A DNA stretch of 64,000 nt from Paulinella micropora (GCA_009731375.1 BJOX01000300.1:41221-105220), one strand, 5' to 3'; shown: positions 1 through 16,424, counted from the stretch's first letter. Notes: generated from the letters alone by a model not told the origin. Numbers and translations are program-made.

Positions 1-169
1 TGCGGAATAACCTCGGCTTAGTGCAGTCTTGCCCTCAGGAGCTCCATCGGTGGCCCCGATCATCAGGCGAGAGACTGACACGGGGGGGTGGAGGACCTCG
101 AACAAGGGTATTGGAGGCTTATGTCCGTTGAGGATATGCCATTAGCTGCATCAGTACGCCTCAGATATA

Positions 170-210
170 GTATTATTATTATTGTTAGTAGTAGTAGTAG
201 TAGTAGTAGT

Positions 211-262
<52 letters not shown>

Positions 263-283
263 TAGTAGTATGGTAGAAGCAGC

Positions 284-352
<69 letters not shown>

Positions 353-389
353 TATTGTTGTTGTTGTTGTTGTTGTTGTAGTTGTAGTT

Positions 390-459
<70 letters not shown>

Positions 460-469
460 CAGTAGCAGT

Positions 470-539
<70 letters not shown>

Positions 540-576
540 CTGGTAGAGTAGTAGTAGTAGCAGTAGCAGTAGTAGT

Positions 577-644
<68 letters not shown>

Positions 645-646
645 TA

Positions 647-713
<67 letters not shown>

Positions 714-844
714 GAGTAGTAGTAGTAGTAGCATTAGTAGTATAGTAGTATAGTAATATAGTAACATAGTAGTATAGCAGTATGGTAGTATAGTTGTATA
801 GCATTGATAGTAGTAGTAGTAGTACTAGTAGTAGTAGTAGTATG

Positions 845-899
<55 letters not shown>

Positions 900-953
900 T
901 AGTCGTACTAGTAGTAGTCGTACTAGTAGTAGTCTTACTAGTAGTAGTCGTAC

Positions 954-991
<38 letters not shown>

Positions 992-992
992 A

Positions 993-1039
<47 letters not shown>

Positions 1040-1053
1040 TCAGTATTACTATT
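170..1053. repeat. TAG/AGT trinucleotide microsatellite block
   Basis: Nearly continuous TAG repeats with AGC, TTG and CGTACTAG variants. All three frames give homopolymeric proteins, so nothing here is coding. Bases 1-169 are unique sequence with no supported gene. Confidence 0.95.
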
Positions 1054-1376
1054 ATGGCAGGTGTCCCCTTTTGGGGGATTTCGTGGAGGAGGCCGTCCAC
1101 TCAACCTTCACACTCTGTTTTGCTAGCATACTCTACATGCTGGCCATGCACTACTGGTAAGCAAGGAAGGAAGGAACGGGGGAGGAGGGCTGGGGGGTTG
1201 GGGGGGAGGGGGGGGGGGGGGGGGGAGGGGANNNNNNNNNNAAAGGAATGGAAGGGAAAGGGGGCGGAAAGGTCCTTATCCCTTAACCCTTATCACTTAT
1301 CTGTTATCCTTAACCCTATCCCTATCGCTGTGATATCCTATCCTATCTGTCAGTCTGTCTGTGTGACTGTCTATCG
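1054..1376. other. unique spacer with poly-G tract and gap
   Basis: Short unique sequence, then a G-rich run (about 1190-1230) ending at a 10-N gap (1232-1241), then CCCTTA/CCCTAT-type degenerate repeats. No gene supported. Confidence 0.7.
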
Positions 1377-1377
1377 G

Positions 1378-1475
<98 letters not shown>

Positions 1476-1476
1476 G
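1377..1476. repeat. TATC microsatellite
   Basis: Pure TATC tetranucleotide tract immediately upstream of a truncated R1 copy. Confidence 0.95.
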
Positions 1477-1485
1477 ATCGATGCT

Positions 1486-1844
<359 letters not shown>

Positions 1845-1851
1845 AGTTGAT

Positions 1852-2520
<669 letters not shown>

Positions 2521-2528
2521 TCGTCTTA

Positions 2529-2640
2529 TTTTTCGATAACACAGTCTACCCGTGATTACACATGCTCAGTACAAAAATTGCTGTCTTGATGTGAAACTGC
2601 GTTCCTTTGCAAGGACTACATCCTTTTTGCGAAATCTCAT
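2529..2640 (+). repeat. R2 interspersed repeat
   Basis: About 110 bp containing GTGAAACTGCGTTCCTTTGC and ending in a short CTCATCTA that enters simple repeats. Other copies lie near 4648, 23067 and 27885. The end (ATCTCATC then TATC) resembles the R1 end. Confidence 0.75.
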
Positions 2641-2651
2641 CTACCTATCTA

Positions 2652-2685
<34 letters not shown>

Positions 2686-3077
2686 ATCCCATCCCATCCT
2701 ATCCTATCCTATCCTATCCTATCCTATCCTATCTTATCCTATCCTATCCTATCCCATCCTATCCCATCCTATCCCTATCCTGTCCCTGTCCCTGTCCCTG
2801 CGCCCTGTGTGCCCTGTCCCGTCCCAATCCTAGTCCTAATCCTCATCCTTATCCTCATCCGAATCCGAATCCTAATCCTAATCTTATCCCAATCCCAATA
2901 CGAATACCAATACCAATACCAAGCATAATACCAAGCCTAATCTCCATCCCAATCCCAATCCCAATCCCAATCCCAATCCCAATGTCAATCCTAATCCCTA
3001 TCCTATCCTATCCTATCCTATCCTATCCTATCCTATCCTATCCTATCCTATCCTATCCTATCCTATCCTATATCAAT
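2641..3077. repeat. TA, TCCTA/TCCCA and CCAATC degenerate repeat block
   Basis: A TA tract grades into TATCC/CATCC pentamers, then TCCAATCC-type hexamers, then pure TCCTA repeats. The grading shows local conversion of one repeat motif into the next. No coding signal. Confidence 0.9.
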
Positions 3078-3177
3078 AGGTACCACTTTCCTACGGGCAA
3101 CTGCGCCTCTCTAGTTAATGCAACAGCCGCACTCCCCCCCCCTTGCGTGGAACATCTAGAACGATTTGCAGTAAGAA

Positions 3178-3394
<217 letters not shown>

Positions 3395-3998
3395 TCAGAA
3401 GCTCCTTTTTTCTGATATTAGTCGATATCTCATCACTCCACCTGGAGATCCCACCAAGGCCACTCGAGGTGTCACTGACCCTCCCTTGGCTTGGCTTTTG
3501 AAATGGGTGCCATCTGTCGACAGACAGAGACTTAGGGGGAGGACTGGGAGTGCTGGGCCCGTGGTGGGGTGCCCTATGTGTGCCTGGCCATACGCCTATA
3601 AGTCACCGAAATAGCATCGGAAAGCACAATCCTGTTCCCTCAGGGTGCCCTTTCTCGCTTGTTGAGCCCCGGAACAAAACCCACAGTGCTCTGTCGGTCT
3701 ATGCTAGACTGTCACCACAGTCTCAAAATTCCATCTGCTTACTGGGTCCTCTGTAATGGAGGTGGGAGCTCGTTCTGCAAGGGGCGCTTATGGAACGAGC
3801 CCTGGCCCCGCCTGGTACTAGGGAGGTTTGAGCTCTCGCTGAGACATGCTGTCGAGAGAGCTCTTCTGGTATCACCTGAATTAGTCCCTTTCGTGCAAAC
3901 ATCACGGCTTAGCTGGGCATCGGGTTAATACTTGGCCCACAGACTTCCTTGGTTGACGAAATCAGAAGGTCCTTTTTTCTGACATTAGTCGATATCTC

Positions 3999-4000
<2 letters not shown>
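3395..4000 (+). repeat. R1 interspersed repeat, full copy joined to the 3' tip of another
   Basis: Starts with the R1 3' tip (AGAAGCTCCTTTTTTCTG..CATC). It continues without TATC repeats into the R1 5' segment (CTCCACCTGGAGATCCC) and on through a full unit to the usual end at about 4000. This head-to-tail junction suggests R1 can be tandem, with TATC expanding at the junction. Confidence 0.85.
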
Positions 4001-4067
<67 letters not shown>

Positions 4068-4432
4068 GTCTATCTATATCTATATTTATATATATATATA
4101 TCCATATCTATGTATCTATATCTATATCTACATCTATATCTATATCTTTGTCTATGTCTATACATATATATCTACATCTATACCTGTATCTCTATATCTA
4201 TATCTATATCTATATCTATATCTATATCTATATCGAGAACTATACCTATACCTATACCTATACCTACATCTACATCTAGATCTAGATCTAGATCTATACC
4301 TAAATATCTATATCGAAATCTATATCTATATCTATATCTATATCCATATCTATATTTATATCTATATATTATATCTATATCTATATCTATATCTGTATCT
4401 ATATCTATATCTATATCTTGTCTATCTGTCTG

Positions 4433-4482
<50 letters not shown>

Positions 4483-4494
4483 CCAGCCCGCTAC
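4001..4494. repeat. TATC and ATATCT repeat block
   Basis: TATC repeats grading into TATATC hexamer variants with TACATC, TACC and TAGATC interruptions, then back to TATC. Confidence 0.92.
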
Positions 4495-4520
4495 CCAGCC
4501 TCCATCTGGAGGCGGGGTGG

Positions 4521-4569
4521 AATGGATGCCTATGTCTTCGGATATGCAGAGCTGATAGACCAAACATAT
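4521..4569 (+). repeat. R3 short interspersed repeat
   Basis: About 48 bp unit (GGATGCCTATGTCTTCGGAT..CCAAACATAT). Copies also lie at 7866-7911 and, on the other strand, 20887-20934, always beside TATC repeats. Confidence 0.75.
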
Positions 4570-5724
<1,155 letters not shown>

Positions 5725-5985
5725 ATTTCAATGCTTGCATTAAAATTTTTCTGCAGTGAGCATTGAAATTTCATTGCATGCATTGCAATTTCCCTGCAGC
5801 GAGCATTGAAATTTGATTACATGCTGAAAAAACTTTTCAGCTTTCAATGCATGCATTGAAACTTCAATGCTGGATGCATTGAAATTTCAATGCAGGATAT
5901 ATTGAAATTTCAATGCATGCATTGAAGACTTCAAGTGATTTTCAAGGCATGCAATGCAATTTCAATCATGACTTGAAGTTTACAT
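5725..5985. repeat. cluster of palindromic ATGCAT-centred repeats
   Basis: At least six occurrences of ATTGAAATTTCAATG or TTCAATGCATGCATTGAA, many self-complementary, spaced irregularly by about 30-45 bp. No coding potential. Confidence 0.8.
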
Positions 5986-6477
5986 GCACACCTCATGGGG
6001 TGACGGTGTTCCACGCCATGTTATCCAGCTGTGTACCACATTTTTCACGCAGCCAAGCCACACACCTCTTGCCGTAGTAAATAGTAATATATAGCCCCAA
6101 AAAAATTGGCAACAAAGAAAAAAGAACAACCACTCCCCTAGTTTCAATCGCGACACAGTTTGGCTGAGAGCTATGCTGCGCAACCCCCCCCCCCCCCCCC
6201 CCCCNNNNNNNNNNTCTCTCTCTCTCTCTCTTACTCTCTTGCTTTCTTTCTCTTTCTCTTCCTTTTGCTTTCTAATTTACTTTGCAATGTCATTATCATT
6301 TCTCTTTTTATCTATCTAGCTATTTCTCGCTATCGCTCTCTGTGGCACTCTCTCCCTCCCTCCTTTCCTCCTTTCCCCCCTCCTCTCTCTCTCTCTCTCA
6401 CTCACTCTCTCACTCTCTTTCTCTCTCTCTCTCCTCTCGCTCGCTTGCTCGCTCTGCCTCTTTTCCCTCTCCTGCAG

Positions 6478-6585
6478 GTACCAGCTCATTTCCGCCTTCA
6501 CTATTTTGGCCTCCGTGGTGGCCAACATTCGCCAATACTCCATCTTGTGGACACTCTTTGTTTTGCCTGTGGTCCTCTCCTACCT
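6478..6585 (+). CDS. candidate exon: hydrophobic segment of a membrane protein
   Basis: A CT-rich polypyrimidine tract ends in CCTGCAG at 6477. The following frame is open and encodes a hydrophobic helix-like stretch (LISAFTILASVVANI), a short polar turn with Arg, and a second hydrophobic stretch (LWTLFVLPVVL). This fits a pair of membrane segments. The entry phase leaves one base to complete a split codon. The donor is not clear; GT dinucleotides near 6570 are candidates, so the end given is approximate. It may belong to the same plus-strand gene as the downstream exons, but nothing proves the link. The family was not recognised. Confidence 0.4.
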
Positions 6586-6616
6586 ACCTGCCTACCTACT
6601 TACCTTTTCTTCTATC

Positions 6617-6692
6617 CATGTATCTATCTATCTCTCTTATCTTATCTTATCTTATCTTATCTTATCTTATCTTATCTTATCTTATCTTATCT

Positions 6693-6723
<31 letters not shown>

Positions 6724-6904
6724 TTCTTATCTTATCTATTCGTATCGTATCTATTCTTATCTTATCTATTCTTATCTTATCTTATCTATTCTTATCTATT
6801 CTTATCTTATCTATTCTTATCTTATCTATTCTAATCTTATCGATTCTTATCTTATCTATTCTTATCTATTCTTATGTTATCTTTATCTTATCTTTATCTT
6901 TAAT

Positions 6905-6936
<32 letters not shown>

Positions 6937-7061
6937 TATCTTATCTTATCTTATCTTATCTTATCTCTTATCTTATCTATTCTTATCTTATCTATTCTTA
7001 TCTTATCTATTCTTATCTATTCTTATCTATTCTTATCTATCGATCTATCGATCTTTCGTTA

Positions 7062-7147
<86 letters not shown>

Positions 7148-7158
7148 CTATCTATCTA

Positions 7159-7212
<54 letters not shown>

Positions 7213-7225
7213 GTCTGTCTATATG

Positions 7226-7306
<81 letters not shown>
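6617..7306. repeat. TCTTA pentamer and TATC tetramer block
   Basis: Pure TCTTA from about 6632, degenerate TATTCTTATC variants, a second TCTTA tract, then TATC from about 7060. Confidence 0.93.
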
Positions 7307-7646
7307 GTTGAGCCCGGAATAAAACCCACAGTGCTCTATCGGTCTATGCTAGACTGTCACCACAGTCTCGAAATTCCATCTGCTTACTGGGTCCTCTGTA
7401 ATGGAGGTGGGAGCTCGTTCTGCAAGGAGCGCTTATGGAACGAGCCCTGGCCCCGCCTGGTACTAGGGAGGTTTGAGCTCTCGATGAGACATGCTGTCGA
7501 GAGAGCTCTTCTGGTATCGCCTGTATTAGTCCCTTCCGTGCAAACATCACGGCTTAGCTGGGCATCGGGTTAATACTTTGCCCACAGTCTTCCTTGGTTG
7601 ACAAAATCAGAAGCTCCTTTTTTCTGACATTAGTCGATATCTCATC
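7307..7646 (+). repeat. R1 interspersed repeat, 5'-truncated copy
   Basis: Begins at TTGAGCCCGGAATAAAACCC and ends at the common CGATATCTCATC, followed by TATC/CATC repeats to about 7855. Confidence 0.87.
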
Positions 7647-7651
7647 CATCC

Positions 7652-7738
<87 letters not shown>

Positions 7739-7763
7739 CATCCATCCATCCATCCATCCATCC

Positions 7764-7821
<58 letters not shown>

Positions 7822-8160
7822 GTATCTATCTATCTATCTATCTATCTATGTAGCTAGACATGGATTGGATGCCTATTTCTCCGGATATGCAGAGCTGATC
7901 TTCCAAACATATATAGCTGGATAGCTAGCTGTCTGTCGTGCGTCCGTCCATCCATCCGTGTGTCCATCCGTGTGTCCATCCGTCCATCCGTGCGTCCGTC
8001 CATGCGTCTCCGTCTGTCTGTCTGTCTCTCTACCTATCTATCCATTTATCTGCTTATCTGGCTATCTATTTTTCTGTCTATGCTAGCTAGCTATCAATCT
8101 GCGTTTATAAGTACCTACAACATCTAGCATTCTATTTCCGAGTGGTTAGTTAACTAATCA
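7647..8160. repeat. TATC/CATC tracts, R3 copy and degenerate spacer
   Basis: TATC with an internal CATC run, an R3 copy at 7866-7911, then degenerate TCCGTC/TCTATC-like sequence. No gene. Confidence 0.8.
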
Positions 8161-8196
8161 CATACCTTTCTTTCTTTCTTTCTTTCTTTCTTTCTG

Positions 8197-8278
<82 letters not shown>

Positions 8279-8312
8279 CCCCCCCCCCCCCCCCCCCCCC
8301 CCNNNNNNNNNN
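8161..8312. repeat. TTTC and CT tracts ending in poly-C and a gap
   Basis: TTTC repeats, CT repeats, then a poly-C run that stops at a 10-N gap (8303-8312). Confidence 0.9.
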
Positions 8313-8539
8313 ATGAAATGCGTATCTATGCATTCTTTCTTGCAAGTCTACCTAATAGGCTCTGCTAGTTTGCCCCTGATTCCTTCTGCCTCTCTTTCCA
8401 CTTTTCTCTCGTACATCTTTCCACTGGACTTCCTTCCTTCTTTTCCTGCCGGGCCTTGGCCCTAGTCGGAACGATCCTGCCTATTGCACCCGCTTCACTG
8501 CCTGATAGCATTTCTTACGTACAGTAAATATGCGTACAT

Positions 8540-9507
<968 letters not shown>

Positions 9508-9508
9508 A

Positions 9509-9559
<51 letters not shown>

Positions 9560-9577
9560 ATATCTATCTATCTATCT
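9508..9577. repeat. TATC microsatellite
   Basis: TATC tract leading into an R1 copy. Confidence 0.9.
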
Positions 9578-10054
9578 TAGGGGATGGTGTGGGAGTGCTG
9601 GGGGCCCGTGGTGGGGTGCCCTATGTGTGCCTAGCCATACGCCTATAAGTCACGTGCCGAAATAGCGTCGGGAAGCACAATCCTGTTCCCTCAGGGTTTC
9701 CTTTCTCGCTTGTTGAGCCCGGAATAAATACCCCAGAGTGCTCTGTCGGTTTGTGCTAGACTGTCGATGTCACAGTCTCGAAACTCCATCTGCTTACTGG
9801 GTCCTCTGTAATGGAGGTGGGAGCTCGTTCTGCAAGGGGCGCTTTGGAACGAGCCCTGGCCCCGCCTGGTACTAGGGAGGTTTGAGCTCTCGCTGAGACA
9901 TACTGTCGAGAGAGCTCTTCTGGTATCGCCTGTATTAGTCCCTTCCATGCAAACATCACGGCTTAGCTGGGCATCGGGTTAATACTTTGCCCACAGACTT
10001 CCTTTGTTTGACGAAATCAGAAGCTCCTTTTTTTCTGACATTAGTCGATATCTC

Positions 10055-10057
<3 letters not shown>
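9578..10057 (+). repeat. R1 interspersed repeat
   Basis: Begins at TTAGGGGATGGTGTGGGAGT, keeps the GGTTTGAGCTCTCGCTGAGA subtype segment and ends at CGATATCTCATC before TATC repeats. Confidence 0.87.
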
Positions 10058-10140
<83 letters not shown>

Positions 10141-10146
10141 TTATCC

Positions 10147-10225
<79 letters not shown>

Positions 10226-10296
10226 AATCAATCAATCAATCAATCAATCTACCTACCTACCTACCTACCTACCTACCTACCTACCTATCTACCTAC

Positions 10297-10379
<83 letters not shown>

Positions 10380-10434
10380 ATCTATCTCTCTCTATCTATC
10401 TATCTATCTATCTACCTACCTACCAATCTATCTA

Positions 10435-10496
<62 letters not shown>

Positions 10497-10512
10497 TTAT
10501 CTATCTATCTAT
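10058..10512. repeat. TATC block with CAAT and CTAC runs
   Basis: TATC repeats containing a TCAA run near 10225 and a CTAC run near 10250. From 10513 to 10920 the DNA is unique but I see no gene. Confidence 0.92.
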
Positions 10513-10920
10513 CGCGCTCGCGCACGCGCCGCGAATACAAAATATATGTAGACATAAGAGGTCCTCACTGATTTGTGCAATATGTAATCACATTCAAGCG
10601 CTTCGTTCTTCCTTCTCCGCTACCTGTGTTAACTTCTCTGTGCGCGGCTCATTCGAAAGCCCTCCAAGGCTTTTGGGAAACACGCTACATGGAACAAGTA
10701 ACAAGGAGCTAAATCAGCTGAGAACGTCCATGTTCATGGTTGTAAACAACTAAGAACCTGTCTGAATGATAAGAACGCCACATATATGCAAGCGATTCGT
10801 GCAGCCCCACAAGCTTTCTGTGTTCCGTACTCTTGCATGTATTATATGTACAGGATGAAGTAAGAAGAAGAAAGTTCCATATCTACAGGCGTGCTTAATT
10901 CCACGTGTTATATGAATACA

Positions 10921-10971
10921 CACGCACTTATACACACACACACACACATACACACACACACACACAAGCAT

Positions 10972-11007
<36 letters not shown>

Positions 11008-11165
11008 GTATATATATAGTCGTATATATGCATAGATCTCTATATATATACATATAATCCATATGCATACATACATATATATATATATATATATACATAC
11101 ATATATATATATATAGTGTGTGTGTGTGTGTGTGTGTGTGCGTGCGTGCGTGTGTGTGTGTACAT
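10921..11165. repeat. CA, TA and TG dinucleotide block
   Basis: CA, TATA and TG tracts in succession, roughly palindromic in composition. Confidence 0.9.
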
Positions 11166-11272
11166 CTACATGTACTGCGTCGAATATTTGATAGATGTGC
11201 ATGTTTGAATATAACGAGCACATGTCTGCATGAGTGCATGTTGTGTGTGTGTGTGTTCGGGCGGCCGTGTAG

Positions 11273-11485
11273 GCCTGGTCTTTATCCTGGTACTTCTTCA
11301 ACGACACCGTGACATGTGCGCGCAATGTGGAAGTCTCGTGTCCTGATCCCATTCCTCCGCCCGATCCGTTCCCAGCGCTCGTCAACGACACGTTCCCAGC
11401 GCTCGTCAACGCCACGGACCATGTGCGCCCTGCGAACCATACGAACCATACGCACATCCTCGGCGAGCTGTGGGGAGCATGCCAG
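11273..11485 (+). CDS. candidate exon: extracellular N-glycosylation-rich segment
   Basis: A TG-rich tract ends in GTGTAG at 11272. The next 213 bases are open, in phase 0 at both ends, and stop at CCAG|GTCGAT. The 71 residues begin AWSLSWYFFNDT and contain five Asn-X-Thr sequons (NDT twice, NAT once, NHT twice), two cysteines early on, a third near the end, and an internal duplication of FPALVN followed by D/A-T. These are features of a lumenal or extracellular loop. GC content and composition stand out from the surrounding microsatellites. The gene it belongs to is not proven; a plus-strand membrane protein is likely from nearby exons. Confidence 0.5.
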
Positions 11486-11514
11486 GTCGATTAGATTATA
11501 TTTGATTGGATTGC

Positions 11515-11690
11515 ATTGGATTGGATTAGATTAGATTAGATTAGATTAGATTAGATTAGATCAGATAAATCGGATAGGATTGGATTGGATTATATTAGAT
11601 TTGATGATATCAGCTTAGATTTAGATTAGATTAGATTAGATTAGATTAGATTAGATTAGATTAGATTTGATTAGATTTGATTAGCTAGTG
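11515..11690. repeat. GATTA pentamer array
   Basis: Tandem GATTA with TTGGAT/TAGATC variants. Bases 11691-12110 are unique with a GA tract and poly-G run; no gene seen. Confidence 0.9.
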
Positions 11691-12112
11691 TGAAGGCACT
11701 ACAACTATGAGTGGTTCGACTGTGCACAGCCATGTCATGCATGCCACCGTTTGTGCTGATATATAATATTTATGTATGTATGCAGTATGTATGTATGTAT
11801 ATGGAGAGAGAGAGAGAGAGAGAAGAGGGAGAGGGGGGGGGGGGTGATGCTTTTGCTTAATGGTGCTTCAAATTAAGCAGCGATTAGGTTGTTGGCTAGC
11901 TCATTTGCGCAAGGCATTTCTATCACAGCGATTCGGACTTTGGCTCGCTCATTTGCGCGAGTTTGCATCACGACTGGATAGTCAGCATCAGAAAGTTACA
12001 TGTCGGGTCCAGTAAAAAAATCGCAAGCCGGAAAACACGGGAAGTTTCGGCCGGCCCAGGCGTGTTGCTTGTGGTCCTAACCACGGGATGAGGTGGGAGC
12101 AAACGCCCCCAA

Positions 12113-12135
12113 AAGTAGAAGTAGTAGTAGTAGTA

Positions 12136-12207
<72 letters not shown>

Positions 12208-12215
12208 TCAGTAGC

Positions 12216-12259
<44 letters not shown>

Positions 12260-12437
12260 CAGTAGCAGTAGTAGTAGTAGTAGTAGCAGTAGCAGCAGTA
12301 GCATCATTATCAGTAGTAGTAGTACTAGTAGTACTAGTAGTAGTAGTACTAGTAGTACTAGTAGTACTAGTAGTAGTACTAGTAGTACTAGTAGTACTAG
12401 TAGTACTAGTAGTAGTAGTAGTAGTAGTAGTAGTACT
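12113..12437. repeat. AGT trinucleotide block
   Basis: AGT repeats with a GTACTAGTA higher-order variant in the second half. Confidence 0.94.
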
Positions 12438-12484
12438 GCTGCGAGGATGCCTCGATATTGGCTGCAGCAGCGTGTGGTCTTAGT

Positions 12485-12692
12485 CTACATACATACATAC
12501 ATACATACATACATACATACATACATACATACATACTTACATGCATATATGTATATATGTGTTCATGTATGCATGTATATATGCATGTATGCATGTATGT
12601 ATATATGTGCAGTGGTCAACGCAAAGTAACAGCAGACAGCCAAAACCCAAACAACATCAGAATACATGCACACCCGAAATGGGTGTGAGCTG

Positions 12693-12732
<40 letters not shown>

Positions 12733-12737
12733 CAGAC

Positions 12738-12807
<70 letters not shown>

Positions 12808-13190
12808 TCGTAGCTGCCAGGCGCGACTCCAAACGACGTGTTTGACACGTGGCCAAGTTCGCAGTCGCAGCTTGAATAGATTACATACTTTCATATGTTC
12901 TTATGTTCCTTACTAATAACATGCATACATACTTACATACGTGCATGCATACATACCCAGATACATGCATACATACATGCAACATGCGTGCATATACATA
13001 CATACATACATAACATACATACAAACTTACATAATATAAGGGCAGTCCTCTCTGTTAATCTGGCAGTACTGTTGGTGTTGTGCAAATGTATGAGTACGAC
13101 ATAGCTCGCTAGGTAGCTAGGTATCTGTCTATTTATCTAAATATCTAACTGAGGAGTAGAGTGCAGCACTGTGCTAGCTCGCCAGACGCG
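12485..13190. repeat. CATA tracts, TAGA tract and spacer
   Basis: CATA repeats (12485-12540), degenerate TATG, TAGA repeats (12694-12808), then unique spacer and degenerate CATACATG to about 13030. No gene. Confidence 0.85.
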
Positions 13191-13201
13191 CCTATCTATC
13201 C

Positions 13202-13253
<52 letters not shown>

Positions 13254-13260
13254 ATCTATC

Positions 13261-13688
<428 letters not shown>

Positions 13689-13808
13689 ATCTATCTATCT
13701 ATCTCTTGCCAGGACGCCAAGAAATCGCAATGTGAAGTAACTCGGGAAAACTTTGCTTTCACTTTGCCAGTCAGTCTTGGATTGGGTCGGCCAACCAACC
13801 AACACACA

Positions 13809-14028
<220 letters not shown>

Positions 14029-14133
14029 AGGCGCACTGGCAGAGATACAACGCTCACACACACACACACACAAAGATACACACATCGCAGACAGCCCCAT
14101 GCATACGCACCTACATACAGTCTGTTATGGAGA

Positions 14134-14165
<32 letters not shown>

Positions 14166-14170
14166 AAGAT

Positions 14171-14207
<37 letters not shown>

Positions 14208-14607
14208 AAAGGTGGGGGAGGGGGGTTTGGGGGGGTGGGGAGGCAAAGAGGGAGGAGGGAGATAAGGAGAGAAAGAGGGAGGAAACGAGGTAGGGAGGGA
14301 TGAAAGAAGCATTGATAGACGCATACATACACATAGATGGGGCCCCGCAGATGCCGCATGGGGATAGGCTACGCGCACACATGCATACACACAGACAACA
14401 AACAGACGGCATACAACGCATGCACGGAAACACATGCAATACACACATGCTGCACACACATACTACGTACACGCGCATACTACGTACACACACAAGAGGA
14501 ACACCCCTAATGACATATATTGCATTCACGAGATCTCTCTATCAGCCTATCCATCGTTATGCATGTATTCCGAATCTGCAAACTTGCTTTGCAAACTCAA
14601 TCATTCG

Positions 14608-14674
<67 letters not shown>

Positions 14675-14930
14675 GTCTGTCTGTCTCTCTCGCTCTATCT
14701 CTCTCTAACTTCGCCATTTGTGTTTACGTGTCTGTATATACATGCATACATACATTATACATGCATACATACATTATACATGCATACATACATTATACAT
14801 GCATACATACATATACAATAATATATATGCATGCATGCATGCATGCATGTATGTATGTAGGTATTATTTATGTGCGTATGTACGTATGTATGTATGGATG
14901 TGTATGTACGCATATGTGAATGTGTGGCAG
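14029..14930. repeat. mixed CA, GA, CT and ACAT repeats with short unique spacers
   Basis: Dinucleotide tracts at 14055, 14130-14210 and 14610-14700, then ACAT/ATGC tetramers to 14850. No supported gene. Confidence 0.8.
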
Positions 14931-15169
14931 GCATATTGTTCACGCTGTTGGCTCTAGCCTTGTGCACTCCGTTGGCGCCGAGACGGCTGCGTCGTGCAGT
15001 CTCCTCGCGGGCGGCGGCGCTGCAAACCCGGAGCCACAGCTTCTGCCGCTATGCCGGTGCACTGCCACCTCTACCGACACATCTCATTTAATTGTTGTTT
15101 GAATTATTTATTGAATGGAGAGATGAGGCCCAACTTAGGGTCGGAGCATGTGGAAACGGCTTTTCATGG

Positions 15170-15360
15170 GTACTGTTGCGATTGCTTCTGCTGTTCGCTC
15201 TCGGGCTCGGCTACCTTTCGCCTTCACTGGCCACTGGCAACAAGCCGATCGGATGCTTGGTTTGCAGCTTGTGAGGTGCTGATGGTTCTTATCGGGGGTA
15301 GTAAAGGGGCTTATGGCTTCATGCTTTGCGATGCCTTTAGATCAAGCTCTTATCTATCTG
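15170..15360 (+). repeat. R4 dispersed repeat, copy 1
   Basis: Shares blocks such as TCTCGGGC(T/C)GGCTACC, a GGGGGTAGTAA segment, CTCATGGCTT-like and GCGATGCC..TAGATCAA with 32940-33165. Both run straight into TATC-type sequence at the same end. Confidence 0.6.
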
Positions 15361-15373
15361 TTGCTTGTGGCAG

Positions 15374-16041
15374 GAGCTAAGGTCAGGCAGCTGTGCTGTC
15401 ATCGTCACAAGTCAGAGCACACCGAGCAGCAATCACAAGCGCATGTCCAGGTAAAGGCCACTGACCGCGAGCCACAAGATGAAGAGCATAAACGGGTGGC
15501 AACAGGGAAGCCAGCTACCGAGTCTGCTACTTCACTTGCAGAGCAGCCGGCAGGTGGCGCGGTCGCCTCAACAGGGGCCATGGCGAGGCCCGCCTTGCTG
15601 TCCACGCAAGCCAGTAGTCGCGCCAAGCGTCCGAGCCCGGTTGCGAACGTCGATGTCGCACCTTCCTCTAAAGCCGACGCGGTAGAAATGTATGTGTTGA
15701 GAACAGAGCTGGCAGCCGAGTCGACGGCATGCAGCAACTTAGTTCCTGCCATGACAAGCTTTCCTTCCCCTGCATCGGCCTCTGCTGTCTCCCTTCCTGT
15801 GAGCTCCTTCTCCGATAACATACTAGCGTCGCCAAGCCATGGCTCGCACATTCCTCAGCAGCACACGCTTGCTGAAGAGAACCCAGATCGCAGTCAAGGC
15901 AGAGACAGAATGATAGAGGCATGGGAAGCTCAAAATGGAGATAGAGAGCCTCCAGGCGAGGCCAAAGAAACAGAGCGGAATGTGGCGGGCACATTGCAGA
16001 CAGAGCGCGATCCTTTCTTCCACTACCCGGCACGGATGCTG
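15374..16041 (+). CDS. candidate exon: low-complexity Ala/Ser-rich protein segment
   Basis: After an acceptor-like CTTGTGGCAG at 15373, a frame stays open for 668 bases in DNA with no simple repeats. That is the longest such stretch in the first 25 kb. The peptide starts GAKVRQLCCHRHKSEH and is rich in Ala, Ser, Glu and Thr with no recognisable domain, consistent with a disordered cytoplasmic region. The suggested donor is at ATGCTG|GTGGGC. Other reading frames here are also long because of composition, so the call is tentative. Immediately upstream, 15170-15360 is repeated at 32940-33165. Confidence 0.35.
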
Positions 16042-16140
16042 GTGGGCGCCAGCTCTTCTGCGCTGATTCTGACACTGGCTGGTCGCCCCCCCTCTCTCTC
16101 TCTCCGCTTCTTCCTGCACATATTGCTGCCTCCTCTATCT

Positions 16141-16362
16141 GGACGTCTTCTTCTTCTTCTTCTTCTTCTTCTTCTTCTTCTTCTTCTTCTTCTTCTTCTT
16201 CTTCTTCTCCTCCTCCTCCTCCTCCTCCTCCTCCTCCTCCTCCTCCTTCTTCTTCTTCTTCTTCTTCTTCTTCTTCTTCTTCTTCTTCTTCTTCTTCTTC
16301 TTCTTCTTCTTCGTGCATAACTACGAACACATACATACATACATACATACATACATACATCT
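16141..16362. repeat. TTC/TCC tract and CATA tract
   Basis: TTC, then TCC, then TTC trinucleotides (pure pyrimidine strand), followed by CATA repeats. Confidence 0.95.
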
Positions 16363-16382
16363 ATACACACATGTCTGGGCAG

Positions 16383-16424
16383 TGCTTCGCGCATACATCC
16401 CGTGGCTTCTGCTCGGACCCAGCA
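16383..16424 (+). other. partial duplicate of the exon at 16492
   Basis: Repeats the acceptor and the first ~40 bases of the exon at 16492 almost exactly (TGCTTCGCGCATACATCCCG), then diverges into CATA repeats. It probably arose by a local duplication of acceptor plus exon start. Confidence 0.6.

Noticed and set aside
14931-15090. Possible exon after TGTGTGGCAG, one frame with a hydrophobic start (LFTLLALALC)
   Set aside because: Two frames are open, no clear donor follows, and neither fits neighbouring phases.
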